Assembly: GCA_036520835.1 (NCBI GenBank)
Contig: DATDIX010000054.1
Coordinates: forward strand, 1-26,054
From: VBAT01 sp036520835
GTDB taxonomy: Bacteria; Bacteroidota; Bacteroidia; Chitinophagales; Chitinophagaceae
Direction: 5' to 3'
DNA: 26,054 nt
Below the pieces are notes generated by a model, which was not told the DNA's origin, ran no database searches, and saw only the letters and a program-made list of their open reading frames with translations. Positions 6,542-15,478 of the stretch are shown here, in pieces (the stretch's first letter is position 1; every line of letters starts with the position of its first letter). A program made the position numbers and the translations under genes.

Positions 6542-8938
6542 ATGTCCTCAAAAGCTATTACCCATCAACAGGTGCAATGTTACCATTGCGGTGAGAATTG
6601 TATTTCAGGCAAGATAAGGCTGGAAGAAAAAATATTTTGCTGTGAAGGCTGTAAAATGGTGTACCAGGTTATTAACCAGAACGGTCTTTGTGATTATTAC
6701 AACCTTAACGACAAGCCCGGTATCAGCCAGCGGATGGCGGCAAGAAAGGACAAGTTTGCTTTTTTGGATGATGCGGCTATACAGGCAAAGCTTGTAAGCT
6801 TTCATGATGATAAGCAAACACATGTTACCCTCTACCTGCCGCAGATGCACTGCAGCTCCTGTTTATACTTGTTAGAAAACCTGCACCGGCTCGACGAAGG
6901 GATCATTTCTTCTAAAGTAAATTTTACAAGAAAGGAAGTGGATATTGTTTTGCTCAATCAACAAACTTCGCTGCGTAAGGCAGCAGAGCTGCTTACAGCT
7001 ATTGGCTATGAACCCTATATCAGTCTGAATGATCTTAAAGAAGCAAGGCCTGCGATTGATAAAAGCATGATCTACCAGCTGGGTGTGGCCGGTTTTTGTT
7101 TTGGTAATATCATGCTGATGAGTTTCCCGGAGTACCTGGGAGTAGATGCATCAGAAGCTGGTTTGCGAGGTATATTCAGGTGGATGAATTTTGGACTGGC
7201 CATACCCGTATTGTTATATTCCGCACTTCCTTTTTATATCTCTTCCTGGAAAAGCCTGAAGCACCAGTTCCTGAATATTGACGCACCGATCGCCCTGGCC
7301 ATCATTATTACATTTATCCGGAGCGCCTACGAGGTTTTGTCAGGAACAGGCGGCGGGTATTTTGATTCCATGACCGGTATTGTGTTCTTTATGCTGGCAG
7401 GCCGTATTCTCCAGGACAAAACCTATCGCCAGCTTTCATTTGAAAGAGATTATACATCCTATTTCCCCATAGCAGTTTCTGTGCTAAAAGAAAGTAAAGA
7501 GGTGCCCGTTATTTTACCTGAGATAAAGGCGGGGGATACTTTATTGATACACCATGAGGAGTTGATTCCGGCAGATGGTATCCTTACCAGGGGAAAAGCT
7601 TTCATTGATTACAGTTTTGTAACCGGGGAATCAGTGCCGGTACTGAAAGAAGTAGGAGAGATCGTGTATGCCGGGGGTAAGCAAACAGAAGGGAATATCG
7701 AGATACTGGTAGTAAAAGAAGTGGCGCAGAGTTACCTGACCAAACTCTGGAACCGGGATGAGTTTAAGCAACAGGAGGAAGCAAAGAGTGTGTCCTTCGT
7801 TCATTTGCTGAGCCGGTACTTTACTTATATTGTTTTGACTATTGCTGCTGTCACTGCTGTATACTGGTGGGTCAATGACGTACATAAGCTATGGCCTGCG
7901 GTGACGGCAATCTTTATCATTGCCTGCCCCTGTGCTTTATTGCTTTCCAATACATTTACCAATGGTAATATTTTAACAATACTGGGACGTAATCATTTTT
8001 ATCTCCGTAATGCACAGGTCATCGAAGATATCGCTAATGCCAGCCATATTGTTTTTGATAAGACGGGCACACTTACATCTTCATTGGAGCAGGATATCGT
8101 GTATGAAGGCGACCCATTGAGCGGACAACAAGAACGCCGGATAGCAGCGCTGGCGCTTTGTTCCGGTCATCCGTTGAGCAGGGCACTGGTAAAACATCTT
8201 GGTGCCCCGGATGATATAGAGATACCGGGTTTCAAAGAAAGAACGGGATATGGGATCGAAGGTTTTGCAGAAGATGACTGGATAAAAATAGGCGCGGAGG
8301 AATATGTAACAGGAAATAAAAGTAAAGAAGAGGCTACTGCTGTATATATAAATATTGAAAACAAAGTACAGGGACGTTTCCGTTTCAAAAATCATTACCG
8401 CGAATCCATTGATGAACTGGTCAGGAGTTTAAAAAGCGACTACCCTTTTTCCGTCATTTCCGGCGACAACGCAGCAGAGAAAGATAACCTGCAAAAAATA
8501 CTTGGTGATAAAGCCACCCTGCTGTTCAATCAAAAACCGGAAGATAAACTTGATTATATCCGGTTCTTGCAACAAAAAGGAAAAAGGGTCATGATGATCG
8601 GGGATGGGCTGAATGATGCCGGGGCGCTTAAACAAAGTAATGTCGGGATCGCCGTTGCCGAGCAAACCAACAACTTTACACCTGCCAGTGATGCGATCGT
8701 TGAAGCAAAACAATTAGCAGGCTTGGCAAAATTCATCCGGTTATGCAGGGCCAATAAAAAGATCATAATGGCGAGTTTCGTATTGTCAATTGTTTATAAT
8801 ATTATAGGCTTGTACTTCGCGGTACAGGGCAACCTTGATCCGCTGATCGCTGCCATCCTGATGCCCAGCAGTTCACTGAGTATTCTGCTACTCACCTTTG
8901 GCAGCAGCAGCTTGCTTGCACGGACCATGAAATTATAA
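6542..8938 (+). CDS. ccoI: Copper-translocating P1B-type ATPase for cbb3 oxidase assembly
   Basis: Inner-membrane ATPase of the CcoI/FixI type, needed to supply copper to the cbb3 oxidase. The 798 residues carry an N-terminal cysteine-rich metal-binding domain (CYHCGENC at 13-20, CCEGC at 33-37), an HMA domain with MHCSSC (C104, C107), about eight membrane helices, the TGES actuator loop (361-364), the ion-channel motif CPC (462-464), phosphorylation aspartate D506 in DKTGT, the HP motif (543-544) and the GDGLNDAGA hinge. All key residues are present. It sits just upstream of the ccoS operon and has its own activator-type promoter. I see no clear ribosome-binding site; with the very short leader this is common enough in Bacteroidota. 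Confidence 0.95.
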   Translation: MSSKAITHQQVQCYHCGENCISGKIRLEEKIFCCEGCKMVYQVINQNGLCDYYNLNDKPGISQRMAARKDKFAFLDDAAIQAKLVSFHDDKQTHVTLYLPQMHCSSCLYLLENLHRLDEGIISSKVNFTRKEVDIVLLNQQTSLRKAAELLTAIGYEPYISLNDLKEARPAIDKSMIYQLGVAGFCFGNIMLMSFPEYLGVDASEAGLRGIFRWMNFGLAIPVLLYSALPFYISSWKSLKHQFLNIDAPIALAIIITFIRSAYEVLSGTGGGYFDSMTGIVFFMLAGRILQDKTYRQLSFERDYTSYFPIAVSVLKESKEVPVILPEIKAGDTLLIHHEELIPADGILTRGKAFIDYSFVTGESVPVLKEVGEIVYAGGKQTEGNIEILVVKEVAQSYLTKLWNRDEFKQQEEAKSVSFVHLLSRYFTYIVLTIAAVTAVYWWVNDVHKLWPAVTAIFIIACPCALLLSNTFTNGNILTILGRNHFYLRNAQVIEDIANASHIVFDKTGTLTSSLEQDIVYEGDPLSGQQERRIAALALCSGHPLSRALVKHLGAPDDIEIPGFKERTGYGIEGFAEDDWIKIGAEEYVTGNKSKEEATAVYINIENKVQGRFRFKNHYRESIDELVRSLKSDYPFSVISGDNAAEKDNLQKILGDKATLLFNQKPEDKLDYIRFLQQKGKRVMMIGDGLNDAGALKQSNVGIAVAEQTNNFTPASDAIVEAKQLAGLAKFIRLCRANKKIIMASFVLSIVYNIIGLYFAVQGNLDPLIAAILMPSSSLSILLLTFGSSSLLARTMKL

Positions 8939-8981
8939 GCTTTTCTTTGGATCAACGCTGTCAATACAATAGACCGGGTAA

Positions 8982-9047
8982 GTGATTATAATCAGCCGGC
9001 AGGCTGACTTTGATTATACTCTGCCAAGGCCCCCCCAAATACTTTTG
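8982..9047 (+). promoter_or_regulatory. CRP/FNR-type operator and promoter of the ccoS-NO-Q-P-G-H operon
   Basis: GTGATTATAATCAG at 8982-8995 contains the perfect TGAT-TATA-ATCA core. TACTTTTG at 9040-9047 is identical to the ccoI element, and its last G is again 58.5 bp from the operator centre. No well-placed -33 TTTG is seen. A run of seven C lies just before the -7 element. Confidence 0.85.
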
Positions 9048-9069
9048 TGTTCAAATTATTACGACAGGA

Positions 9070-9234
9070 ATGAGTGTCATTATCATATTACTTATCGCCA
9101 GTATATCCGTAGCCGGTCTTTTCCTGGCCGCTTTTTTATGGGGTGTCAAAACCGGGCAGTTTGAAGATGATTATTCGCCTTCTTCCCGCATATTATTTGA
9201 TGATAAGCCATCCTCCGCAACCAAACCACAATAA
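9070..9234 (+). CDS. ccoS: cbb3 oxidase assembly protein CcoS
   Basis: A 54-residue protein: one membrane helix (VIIILLIASISVAGLFLAAF), then WGVKTGQFEDDYSPSSRILFDD, the typical CcoS layout in which the FxDDxxP-like region follows the helix. CcoS is needed for heme or copper maturation of the cbb3 oxidase. The frame extends upstream to 9010, but that would start inside the promoter; the ATG at 9070 has AGGA directly before it and gives the family length. It is the first gene of the oxidase operon, with ccoNO beginning 20 bases later. Confidence 0.92.
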   Translation: MSVIIILLIASISVAGLFLAAFLWGVKTGQFEDDYSPSSRILFDDKPSSATKPQ

Positions 9235-9254
9235 TTCTATAAACAATCCAACTC

Positions 9255-11387
9255 ATGCAAGTAGAAAAATTCTATTATGATAACAGGATCGTGAGAGCAT
9301 TCGGCTATGCTACTATTGTTTTTGGCGTTGTGGGGATGCTCGCCGGTTTATGGGCCGCTATCCAGATCTATTACCCGGAGATCAGCCTGAACCTTGCTGC
9401 CACTACTTTTGGCCGCCTTCGTCCTTTGCATACGAATGCGATCATTTTCGCATTTGTAGGTAATGCTTCATTCGCCGGTATTTATTATTCCCTGCAGCGT
9501 TTATGCAAGGCGAGGATGTTTAGTGACAAACTCAGCTGGATACATTTCTGGGGATGGCAGGCCATCATTGTTGCTGCAGCTATCACCCTGCTGATGGGTT
9601 TTACAACAGGTAAAGAATATGCGGAACTGGAATGGCCCATTGACATTGCTATTACATTGGTTTGGGTGGTTTTTGGTATCAATATGTTTGGTACTATCAT
9701 TAAAAGAAGGGAGAAACATTTATATGTGGCTATCTGGTTTTATATCGCTACATGGGTTACAGTGGCTATGCTGCATATTGTGAATTCAGTTGAGATACCG
9801 GTATCATTTATGAAAAGCTATAGCTGGTATGCCGGTGTGCAGGATGCATTGGTGCAATGGTGGTATGGGCATAATGCAGTGGCTTTCTTCCTGACCACAC
9901 CCGTTCTTGGATTGATGTATTACTTTCTGCCCAAGGCCGCCAACAGGCCTGTTTATTCATATCGTCTTTCTATCATTCACTTCTGGGCACTGATATTCCT
10001 GTATATCTGGGCAGGCCCGCACCATTTATTATATACTGCTTTGCCTGATTGGGCCCAATCACTGGGGGTTGTATTTTCTATCATGCTGATCGCCCCAAGC
10101 TGGGGAGGTATGCTGAATGGCTTATTTACACTGAGGGGGGCATGGGACAAGGTTAGGGAAGATCCAGTGTTAAAATTTATGGTGGTAGCCATTACCTGTT
10201 ATGGTATGGCTACGTTCGAAGGGCCGATGCTGAGTTTGAAAAATGTCAATGCCATATCTCACTTCAGCGACTGGACCATTGCCCATGTTCATATCGGTGG
10301 TCTTGGATGGAACGGGTTCCTCGCTTTTGCCATTTTATATTATATGATCCCGAAGATGTGGGGTACTTCTTTGTATTCGAAAAAATTAGCCACCAACCAC
10401 TTTTGGCTGGGAACGATAGGTATAATTGTTTATGCTGTCCCGATGTACTGGGCCGGTTTTGAGCAAAGCATCATGTGGAAGTCATTTACCCCCGAAGGAC
10501 AATTGAAGTTCCAGTTCCTCGAAACAGTTACCAATATCAAACCACTCTATATACTGAGAAGTGTGGGAGGTGCCTTGTATTTAGCCGGGGCCTTATTCAT
10601 GGTTTATAACCTGTATAAGACGATCGTGAAGGGCTCCTTTATAGCCAATGAAGAAGCCGAAGCCGCACCGTTAGTAAAAGCAGTATCTCATAAAAAAGAA
10701 TACTGGCACCGGGTGATCGAAAGAAAACCGCTTACGTTGCTGGTGCTGAGCCTGATCGTGGTGGCTATTGGTGGTTTGATAGAAATGATACCGACATTCC
10801 TTGTCAAGTCAAATATCCCTACCATTGCGAGTGTAAGACCTTATACTCCCCTCGAACTGCAGGGAAGAGATATTTATGTAAGAGAAGGTTGCTACACCTG
10901 CCATTCGCAAATGATACGGCCATTCCGTGATGAAGTAAAACGGTATGGCGAATATTCAAAAGCCGGTGAGTTTGTATACGACCATCCTTTCCAGTGGGGA
11001 AGCAAACGTACAGGGCCTGACCTGGCAAGGGAAGGTGGCAAGCAAACAGATGGCTGGCATTACAACCACATGTACGATCCTACAACGATGTCACCGGGAT
11101 CCATTATGCCAAGATATATATGGTTACTGGATAATGCGCTTGATACATTTTCCACAGCAGCCAAGATCAGGGCCATGCGGACATTGGGTGTTCCTTACCC
11201 GGAAGGGTATGATAAAATTGCCAACAGGGACCTGATGCGCCAGGCTGATTCTATTGCCGGTAATCTTAAAAAAGAAAAAATAGAGACCCCTTCCAATGCA
11301 GAGATCGTAGCGCTGATAGCCTACCTGCAGCGTATTGGTACGGATATAAAAGCAGAGCCAAAACAAACTATGGCTGAACGTAAATGA
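9255..11387 (+). CDS. ccoNO: cbb3-type cytochrome c oxidase, fused subunits I and II (CcoN-CcoO)
   Basis: Terminal oxidase core reducing oxygen to water with high affinity, in the inner membrane. Residues 1-460 are CcoN: low-spin heme ligand region H59 (RPLHTNAII), H206 (WYGHNAV), the CuB pair H256-H257 (WAGPHHLLY) and H344/H346 (AHVHIGG). After a linker and one helix (about 492-510), residues 520-710 are CcoO with one c-type heme site CYTCH (546-550) and a downstream Met candidate in SPGSIMPRY. The two subunits are separate in Proteobacteria; the fusion is common in Bacteroidota. Length and motifs are complete. It is co-transcribed with ccoS upstream and ccoQ 19 bases downstream. Confidence 0.97.
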   Translation: MQVEKFYYDNRIVRAFGYATIVFGVVGMLAGLWAAIQIYYPEISLNLAATTFGRLRPLHTNAIIFAFVGNASFAGIYYSLQRLCKARMFSDKLSWIHFWGWQAIIVAAAITLLMGFTTGKEYAELEWPIDIAITLVWVVFGINMFGTIIKRREKHLYVAIWFYIATWVTVAMLHIVNSVEIPVSFMKSYSWYAGVQDALVQWWYGHNAVAFFLTTPVLGLMYYFLPKAANRPVYSYRLSIIHFWALIFLYIWAGPHHLLYTALPDWAQSLGVVFSIMLIAPSWGGMLNGLFTLRGAWDKVREDPVLKFMVVAITCYGMATFEGPMLSLKNVNAISHFSDWTIAHVHIGGLGWNGFLAFAILYYMIPKMWGTSLYSKKLATNHFWLGTIGIIVYAVPMYWAGFEQSIMWKSFTPEGQLKFQFLETVTNIKPLYILRSVGGALYLAGALFMVYNLYKTIVKGSFIANEEAEAAPLVKAVSHKKEYWHRVIERKPLTLLVLSLIVVAIGGLIEMIPTFLVKSNIPTIASVRPYTPLELQGRDIYVREGCYTCHSQMIRPFRDEVKRYGEYSKAGEFVYDHPFQWGSKRTGPDLAREGGKQTDGWHYNHMYDPTTMSPGSIMPRYIWLLDNALDTFSTAAKIRAMRTLGVPYPEGYDKIANRDLMRQADSIAGNLKKEKIETPSNAEIVALIAYLQRIGTDIKAEPKQTMAERK

Positions 11388-11406
11388 AATAATTAAAAAA
11401 ACTGAC

Positions 11407-11568
11407 ATGAAATTCATTAACTACCTGGAAAAGATCAGCGGTGTAGGTATCATGGGAATGGTATCACTGACCTTATTCGTCCTGTTTTTCGTAGGTATGC
11501 TTATTTGGGTGTTCAAAACAAAGAAGAGTAAGTTCAAAGAGATAAGCAGGATACCATTAGATAATTAA
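11407..11568 (+). CDS. ccoQ: cbb3 oxidase small subunit CcoQ
   Basis: A 53-residue protein with one membrane helix (GMVSLTLFVLFFVGMLIWVF) and a basic tail (KTKKSKFKEISRIPLDN). Size, topology and position between ccoNO and ccoP fit CcoQ, which stabilises the oxidase in other bacteria. The family is poorly conserved, so the name rests partly on context. Start ATG at 11407 follows ccoNO by 19 bases. Confidence 0.88.
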   Translation: MKFINYLEKISGVGIMGMVSLTLFVLFFVGMLIWVFKTKKSKFKEISRIPLDN

Positions 11569-11589
11569 GAACTTCTAAAAAAAACTGAT

Positions 11590-12816
11590 ATGCTCACCTT
11601 TATTCAAAACAGATCAAAAAAAATATGCCTGCTACTGAGCGCTTTTGTACTCCTTGGTGTTTCTCAACCGGTTTGGGCAGCAGGCCCTCCTGAGCCTTCA
11701 ATTTTCAGCAACCCGCTGGCGGTAACTTTTATTGTGCTGATGATCCTGCTGCTGATCATTATTGGTATACTGGCTCATTTGCTCATAGGCGCAGCTGACC
11801 TCAACCTGAAGAAACGCAAAAAGATCACTGGCCCGCCTTCCGTTATGTCTTTGCTTGTATTTCTGTTATTAAGCAGCACATCGTTATTCGCACAGGGTAA
11901 TGGGACAACGGAACAAAAAGTAACAGCAGCACCAGCAGGCATCGGCGGAATGGATGCTACGACATTTTATATAATGACCACTGTTATTTTTCTTGAACTG
12001 CTGATCATTATAGTACTGCTTGTTAATATAAGGTTCCTTCTCAGAACTGAAAAGGAAAAACTGGCTGAACCCGAAGCAGTGATTGAACCGGCTGCGGTGA
12101 TCGAAGCAAAGAGAAACCGCCTGTCATGGTGGGACAGGTTCAATAAACTGCGCCCTGTTGCCCAGGAAGCCGAACTCGATCTTGGTCATGAGTACGACGG
12201 TATCAGGGAATTGAATAACCGTCTTCCACCCTGGTGGCTGTACGGATTTTATCTGACGATCATTATCAGCGTTATCTATTTATGGCGTTTTCATATTTCT
12301 CATACCGGCCCTTCCAGTATAGAAGAATATGAAACAGCGGTGGCCAAAGCCGACCTGGAAGTGAAAGAATACCTGGAGATGAAGGGCGAGAATGTAGATG
12401 AGAACACAGTGACATTATTAACTGCCTCCGCCGATATTGATGCAGGCAAAGCCATTTTCGTCAACCCGATGAATTGTGGTCCCTGTCATGGGGAAGATGC
12501 AAGCGGGATCGTAGCAGGTAATCCCGGGGTGGGCCCAAACCTTGTTGATGATTACTGGCTCTATGGCGGTAGTGTCAAAGATATTTTCAAAACAATAAAG
12601 TACGGCACTAATAAAGGAATGAGAAGCTGGAAGGAAGATCTGTCGGCAAAACAGATCGCCCAGCTGACCAGTTATATCAGGTCATTGCAGGGCACGAAAC
12701 CGGTTAAAGTAAAAGAACCGCAGGGAGAATTGTATAAAGAAGCGGCAGCACCGGATTCTCTAAAGACTATGAATGATACGATAAAAGCAAAGGAAAATAA
12801 AGTAGCAATGAATTAG
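11590..12816 (+). CDS. ccoP: cbb3 oxidase c-type cytochrome subunit CcoP (mono-heme)
   Basis: Membrane-anchored cytochrome that passes electrons to CcoO and CcoN. The 408 residues show a signal-like segment (10-30), a helix (41-67), a second signal-like segment ending SLFAQ (85-102), another helix (123-151), the CcoP N-terminal domain with NRLPPWWLYGF and a helix (210-235), and one cytochrome c domain with CGPCH (296-300) and likely axial M344. Proteobacterial CcoP has two hemes; this one has one, as is usual in Bacteroidota. The repeated signal-plus-helix pattern in the first 150 residues suggests that an extra small membrane unit has been joined to the front. It lies between ccoQ and ccoG. 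Confidence 0.93.
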   Translation: MLTFIQNRSKKICLLLSAFVLLGVSQPVWAAGPPEPSIFSNPLAVTFIVLMILLLIIIGILAHLLIGAADLNLKKRKKITGPPSVMSLLVFLLLSSTSLFAQGNGTTEQKVTAAPAGIGGMDATTFYIMTTVIFLELLIIIVLLVNIRFLLRTEKEKLAEPEAVIEPAAVIEAKRNRLSWWDRFNKLRPVAQEAELDLGHEYDGIRELNNRLPPWWLYGFYLTIIISVIYLWRFHISHTGPSSIEEYETAVAKADLEVKEYLEMKGENVDENTVTLLTASADIDAGKAIFVNPMNCGPCHGEDASGIVAGNPGVGPNLVDDYWLYGGSVKDIFKTIKYGTNKGMRSWKEDLSAKQIAQLTSYIRSLQGTKPVKVKEPQGELYKEAAAPDSLKTMNDTIKAKENKVAMN

Positions 12817-12851
12817 ATTATCAAAGAATCTTTGGTCTCTTGAACGAAATA

Positions 12852-14291
12852 ATGACAAACGAAATAATTAAAAAGGATAATTACCAGGAGAAAGAATCTT
12901 TCCGGGACCGCCTTGCCACCGTAGATGCGAAAGGAAAGAGGAAATGGGTATATGCCCAGAAACCCAAAGGGAAGATATATTCTATCCGCACCTGGGTGAG
13001 CTGGGGCTTCTTTGCACTTTTTTTTACTCTTCCATTTATCAAATACCATGGGAGGCCACTGTTCCTGTTCAATATTCCCGGGGCCGAGTTTATCATTTTC
13101 GGAAAGATATTCTGGCCACAGGATTTTTTCATTTTCGGGGTGATGATGCTCACCTTTATCGTTTTCATTGTATTGTTTACGGCAGCGTTTGGCCGCTTAT
13201 TCTGTGGCTGGGTTTGCCCGCAGACCATTTTTATGGAAATGCTTTTTCGAAAAGTTGAGTACCTGATCGAAGGGGATGCAGCCAAACAAAAGCTTTTGAA
13301 CAAAGGTCCGTGGACCAGCGAAAAGATCAGGAAAAAAACACTTAAGCACGGAGCCTTCTTCCTGCTGGCGTTTATCATCGCTAATTTTTTTCTTTCTTAT
13401 ATAATTGGCATAGATGAATTGAAAAAGATCATCAGCGAACCGGTAAGTCAGCATTTCGGCGGTTTTATGGCTATACTCATATTTTCAGGAGTGTTTTACG
13501 GGGTATATGCTTATTTCCGTGAACAGGTTTGCACGGTCGTTTGTCCCTATGGCCGTTTGCAGAGTGTATTGCTTGACCGGAATTCAATGATCGTGGCCTA
13601 TGATTATAAAAGAGGGGAGCCGAGAGAGAAATTCAGGAAACAGAAAGTGGCAGAAATAAATACGGGTGATTGTATTGATTGCTTTCAGTGTGTGAAAGTT
13701 TGTCCTACCGGGATCGATATCCGCAATGGTACCCAGATGGAATGTGTCGGTTGCACAGCTTGTATTGATGCCTGCAATAAAATAATGGATGCGGTAGGCC
13801 GCCCCCTGGGCCTCATCCGTTATGCTTCGGAAAACGGCATAGCAGAGAGTAAAAAACTCCGCTACACAGGCCGGATGAAATTTTATACAGTGATACTTAT
13901 CCTGCTGACCGGATTATTGACCACCTTATTACTGACGAGGAAAGAAATTGACGGTACCATTATCAGGGCTACCGGTCAACTGTACCAGGAAAGAGGCACT
14001 GATAGTTTATCTAATCTGTATACCATTAAGATCGAAAATAAAACCCTGAACGAGATCCCGGTTCAGTTAAGACTGGAAGAGGAGATGGGCAGCATCGGTA
14101 AAGTGGAGTTAGTGGGTACTAATAACATTCATGTAAAGAAGGAAGGACAGGGCGCCGGGTCATTTTTTGTTGTGTTGCCAAGGAGCGTCATTCATTCAAG
14201 AAAGACAAAATTAAAAGTGGGATTGTACCAGGGAGATAAAAAGATCACAGAACTGAACACCAATTTTATGGGTCCGTTTACCCGATTTTAA
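12852..14291 (+). CDS. ccoG: cbb3 oxidase accessory protein CcoG (FixG/RdxA-like ferredoxin)
   Basis: Membrane-bound Fe-S protein involved in copper handling during cbb3 assembly. Helices near the N-terminus are followed by FCGWVCPQTIFMEMLFRKVE, more helices, CTVVCPYGRLQ, then two ferredoxin-type motifs CIDCFQCVKVCP and CVGCTACIDACNK, a further helix, and a C-terminal immunoglobulin-like domain (FixG_C). The frame can begin with TTG at 12840, but the ATG at 12852 is preferred; this gives 479 residues. All cysteine motifs are present. It is part of the oxidase operon, 35 bases after ccoP. Confidence 0.95.
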   Translation: MTNEIIKKDNYQEKESFRDRLATVDAKGKRKWVYAQKPKGKIYSIRTWVSWGFFALFFTLPFIKYHGRPLFLFNIPGAEFIIFGKIFWPQDFFIFGVMMLTFIVFIVLFTAAFGRLFCGWVCPQTIFMEMLFRKVEYLIEGDAAKQKLLNKGPWTSEKIRKKTLKHGAFFLLAFIIANFFLSYIIGIDELKKIISEPVSQHFGGFMAILIFSGVFYGVYAYFREQVCTVVCPYGRLQSVLLDRNSMIVAYDYKRGEPREKFRKQKVAEINTGDCIDCFQCVKVCPTGIDIRNGTQMECVGCTACIDACNKIMDAVGRPLGLIRYASENGIAESKKLRYTGRMKFYTVILILLTGLLTTLLLTRKEIDGTIIRATGQLYQERGTDSLSNLYTIKIENKTLNEIPVQLRLEEEMGSIGKVELVGTNNIHVKKEGQGAGSFFVVLPRSVIHSRKTKLKVGLYQGDKKITELNTNFMGPFTRF

Positions 14292-14314
14292 TATTTATCA
14301 TCAATCATATCTAT

Positions 14315-14752
14315 ATGAACTGGGGAAATAAATTACTGATCACATTTCTTGTTTTTGGCGCCGGTATGTCATACCTCGTTTACCGGGCGGTCACTACCAA
14401 TTTTGAACTGGTGGACAAAGAGTATTACAAAAATGAACTGCGCTACCAGGAAGTGATTGACGGGGTTAACAGGGCCAATACATTAAGTGATGTTGTCAGG
14501 CTTACACAAACAGGGGAGGGGCTGGTATTACAGTTGCCGGCTGAAATGAAAGAGCAGGTGATCGCCGGTACCGTTCATTTCTATTGCGACTATGATGCAG
14601 GAAAGGATAAAAAATTTTCATTGCATACCGATACTGACGGAAAGCAGGTATTGGACAACCGGCAGCTGGCTTCCGGTAACTATACCGTGAAGATCAGCTG
14701 GAATGCCGGCGACAAAAAGTATTACACGGAAAAACCAGTAACAATTAACTGA
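14315..14752 (+). CDS. ccoH: FixH/CcoH family protein
   Basis: A 145-residue protein with one N-terminal membrane helix (KLLITFLVFGAGMSYLVYRAV) and the FixH signature LVDKEYYKNELRYQEVIDGVNRA, followed by a periplasmic beta-rich domain ending TVKISWNAGDKKYYTEKPVTIN. CcoH/FixH is needed for stability and assembly of the cbb3 oxidase. It follows ccoG by 23 bases, and its TGA overlaps the ATG of the next gene by one base (TGATG), so translation is probably coupled. Confidence 0.93.
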   Translation: MNWGNKLLITFLVFGAGMSYLVYRAVTTNFELVDKEYYKNELRYQEVIDGVNRANTLSDVVRLTQTGEGLVLQLPAEMKEQVIAGTVHFYCDYDAGKDKKFSLHTDTDGKQVLDNRQLASGNYTVKISWNAGDKKYYTEKPVTIN

Positions 14753-15465
14753 TGTTGTGGGCGGCCATCATAGCAGGTTTTTCATTGGGTGCGGTCAGCA
14801 GCCTGCATTGTGTAGGTATGTGCGGTCCGCTGGCTTTGGCATTACCTGTTCACCATTTATCAAAGACACAGCAGCTGACTTCTCTTTTTCTTTACCAGGT
14901 TGGCAGGATCATTACCTATGCGTCATTTGGCTTACTGTTTGGCCTGGCGGGGAGAAGGATCTATCTGGCGGGGTTTCAGCAATGGTTCTCCATTAGTATG
15001 GGAGTCGTGGTGCTGCTCCTTGTTATTTTATACTGGGTATATAGAAACCCGCTGCAGCCATTGTTATTCAAAAAAATATTCATTGCTGTGCAATCTTATT
15101 TGATCAAGGCCTTCCGTTCAAAGAAAAGTGTAACAGGCTTTTTATTGATGGGTATGGCCAATGGCTTATTACCCTGTGCAATGGTATATGTTGCGGTGGC
15201 CGGGGCATTAACAACAACAGAGGTATCTTACAGTGTTATGTTCATGGCTATGTTTGGCGCAGGTACTTTACCGGCAATGATGGCCGTAGGTTTTTTCGGC
15301 AGAATGGTCAGCCTGCCGGTAAGAAATATGTTCAGGAAAAGTATACCGGTGTTCATGACCATCATGGCGGTCATTTTGATCCTTCGTGGTTTGAACCTCG
15401 GTATTCCTTTTATCAGCCCTATACTGCAGGGACCGGCAGGTAATACTGTAGTTTGCCATCCTTAA
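14752..15465 (+). CDS. SafE/DsbD_2-type membrane protein of the cbb3 cluster
   Basis: A 237-residue integral membrane protein with about six helices in two halves. The first half holds SSLHCVGMCGPLALAL and the second MANGLLPCAMVYVAVAGAL, the paired Cys/Pro motifs typical of the family annotated as sulfite exporter TauE/SafE or UreH/DsbD_2-like. Members often sit with ccoGHIS; a metal (copper) or redox transport role in oxidase assembly is inferred from context. It is translationally coupled to ccoH and is the last gene of the operon. It ends 13 bases before the convergent kinase gene, with no terminator hairpin that I can see in the gap. Confidence 0.87.
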   Translation: MLWAAIIAGFSLGAVSSLHCVGMCGPLALALPVHHLSKTQQLTSLFLYQVGRIITYASFGLLFGLAGRRIYLAGFQQWFSISMGVVVLLLVILYWVYRNPLQPLLFKKIFIAVQSYLIKAFRSKKSVTGFLLMGMANGLLPCAMVYVAVAGALTTTEVSYSVMFMAMFGAGTLPAMMAVGFFGRMVSLPVRNMFRKSIPVFMTIMAVILILRGLNLGIPFISPILQGPAGNTVVCHP

Positions 15466-15478
15466 CACCCTTGCTTCA

